In this document: piece after piece, positions 49,378 to 49,795 of the stretch
How the letters are laid out: each line of letters starts with the position of its first letter
Numbering within the stretch: the stretch's first letter is position 1
Assembly (NCBI GenBank): GCA_002379855.1
Contig: DFUX01000068.1
Coordinates: forward strand, 1 to 49,795
Reading direction: 5' to 3'
From: Cloacimonetes bacterium UBA4175
GTDB taxonomy: Bacteria > Cloacimonadota > Cloacimonadia > Cloacimonadales > Cloacimonadaceae
DNA: 49,795 nt
Translations under genes and position numbers: made by a program
The notes under the pieces: generated by a model
Database searches by the model: none
What the model was told of the DNA's origin: nothing
The model's input: only the letters and a program-made list of their open reading frames with translations

Positions 49378-49795
49378 TTATTTCACCGCAATCTTGATCA
49401 CATGCTCGGCGCGGTTCACGTTGTCGTTTGCCACCACCCGGGCAAAATAGGTGCCCCGGCCAACCTTGATGCCATTGGAATTACACAGATCCCAGGTTCT
49501 TTCGATCAGGTTGTTGTCAATCGCGGGAACCATGATGCTGTTGATCTTCTTTCCGGCGAAATCGTAGATTGTTATCGATACTTGCACATTTTGGTTGCGG
49601 TTGAGCACCACCCTGATGGTGGTGTTATCCACGGCAGGATTGGGATAGGCGCAGGAAACGGCGCTGATTTCCAATCCGGCTGACTGGTAGAACTCCGTGA
49701 CAACCTGGCTGGGCGGGCTTTCCTGTCCGTCATAGACAGCCGTTATCCGGTATTCGTAGGTCACATTCATGTCTATATCGTAGTCGTTGTAGTAG
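49378..49795 (-). CDS. C-terminal part of a secreted T9SS-type cargo protein (cut by window end)
   Basis: An open frame running off the right edge without a start; 138 codons are visible. The first part (VTYEYRITAVYDGQESPPS) is the end of a fibronectin type III-like domain. The last 85 residues are a T9SS type A/FlgD-like domain: CAYPNPAVDNTTIRVVL, VSITIYDFAGKKI, GRGTYFARVV. An internal ATG at 49770 is within the Fn3 strand and is not the start. The stop lies 10 bases before the PorV/PorQ-like gene, so cargo and secretion-like genes are probably one transcript. Confidence 0.88.
   Translation of the reverse strand, partial: YYNDYDIDMNVTYEYRITAVYDGQESPPSQVVTEFYQSAGLEISAVSCAYPNPAVDNTTIRVVLNRNQNVQVSITIYDFAGKKINSIMVPAIDNNLIERTWDLCNSNGIKVGRGTYFARVVANDNVNRAEHVIKIAVK

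Overview
The window looks like a chromosomal segment from a Gram-negative bacterium of the Fibrobacteres-Chlorobi-Bacteroidetes (FCB) side of the tree. My best guess is a member of Candidatus Cloacimonadota; that is an inference at moderate confidence. The grounds are three secreted proteins ending in type IX secretion (T9SS)-like C-terminal domains with YPNP-type motifs, PorV/PorQ-like and PorE-like envelope proteins, a Bacteroidetes-like serine palmitoyltransferase, outer-membrane beta-barrels, and GyrA with the HPHGE..YPT sequence around the quinolone pocket. Base composition is near 50% GC throughout, genes are densely packed, and TTG/GTG starts are used where the ribosome-binding site demands it (surE, potA, pgsC, the prenyl-synthase-like gene). 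I see no phage, integrase, insertion-sequence transposase, CRISPR array or rRNA. There is one tRNA (Arg, CCG).

Layout. 0-6.4 kb (minus): a seven-gene unit of a small basic membrane protein, surE, pcm, a cyclic-nucleotide-binding protein, an AI-2E-type permease, serine palmitoyltransferase and pckA, closed by a terminator at the window edge. 6.4-14.7 kb (plus): a secreted peptidylarginine deiminase very like Porphyromonas PPAD, a secreted M14 carboxypeptidase, and potABC without potD. 15.7-21.8 kb (plus): a tightly packed operon of pgsB, pgsC, a PgsW-type protein, a secreted duplicated-domain protein, an outer-membrane barrel, a small acidic protein and gpsA; it looks like a poly-gamma-glutamate synthesis and export locus adapted to two membranes. 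22.1-26.2 kb: a cytidylate kinase-IspH fusion overlapping a ribosomal protein S1 with long Glu/Pro-rich tails. 26.4-29 kb: a small barrel protein, then yjbQ, a HAD phosphatase and mscS on the minus strand. 29.2-34.1 kb (plus): wecB, udk, a CIRCE-controlled groES-trxA pair, tRNA-Arg and an ABC-F ATPase. 34.1-41.1 kb (minus): an eight-gene envelope/lipid operon that starts with a prenyl-synthase fold whose catalytic motifs are degraded. 41.3-45.8 kb (minus): gyrB-gyrA. 46.4-49.8 kb (minus): an OmpA/PD40 protein with PorE domain order, a PorV/PorQ-like barrel, and the C-terminus of a T9SS-type cargo protein cut by the window end.

Woven between these blocks is a family of dispersed intergenic repeats: three long copies of about 135-150 bp (6.8, 14.8 and 31.9 kb) and two short hairpin cores (22.0 and 46.2 kb). 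The three long copies keep the same reading frame open. The most interesting items are the PPAD homologue and its neighbours, the gamma-PGA locus with its uncharacterised envelope genes, the degenerate prenyl-synthase operon, the T9SS module, and this repeat family.
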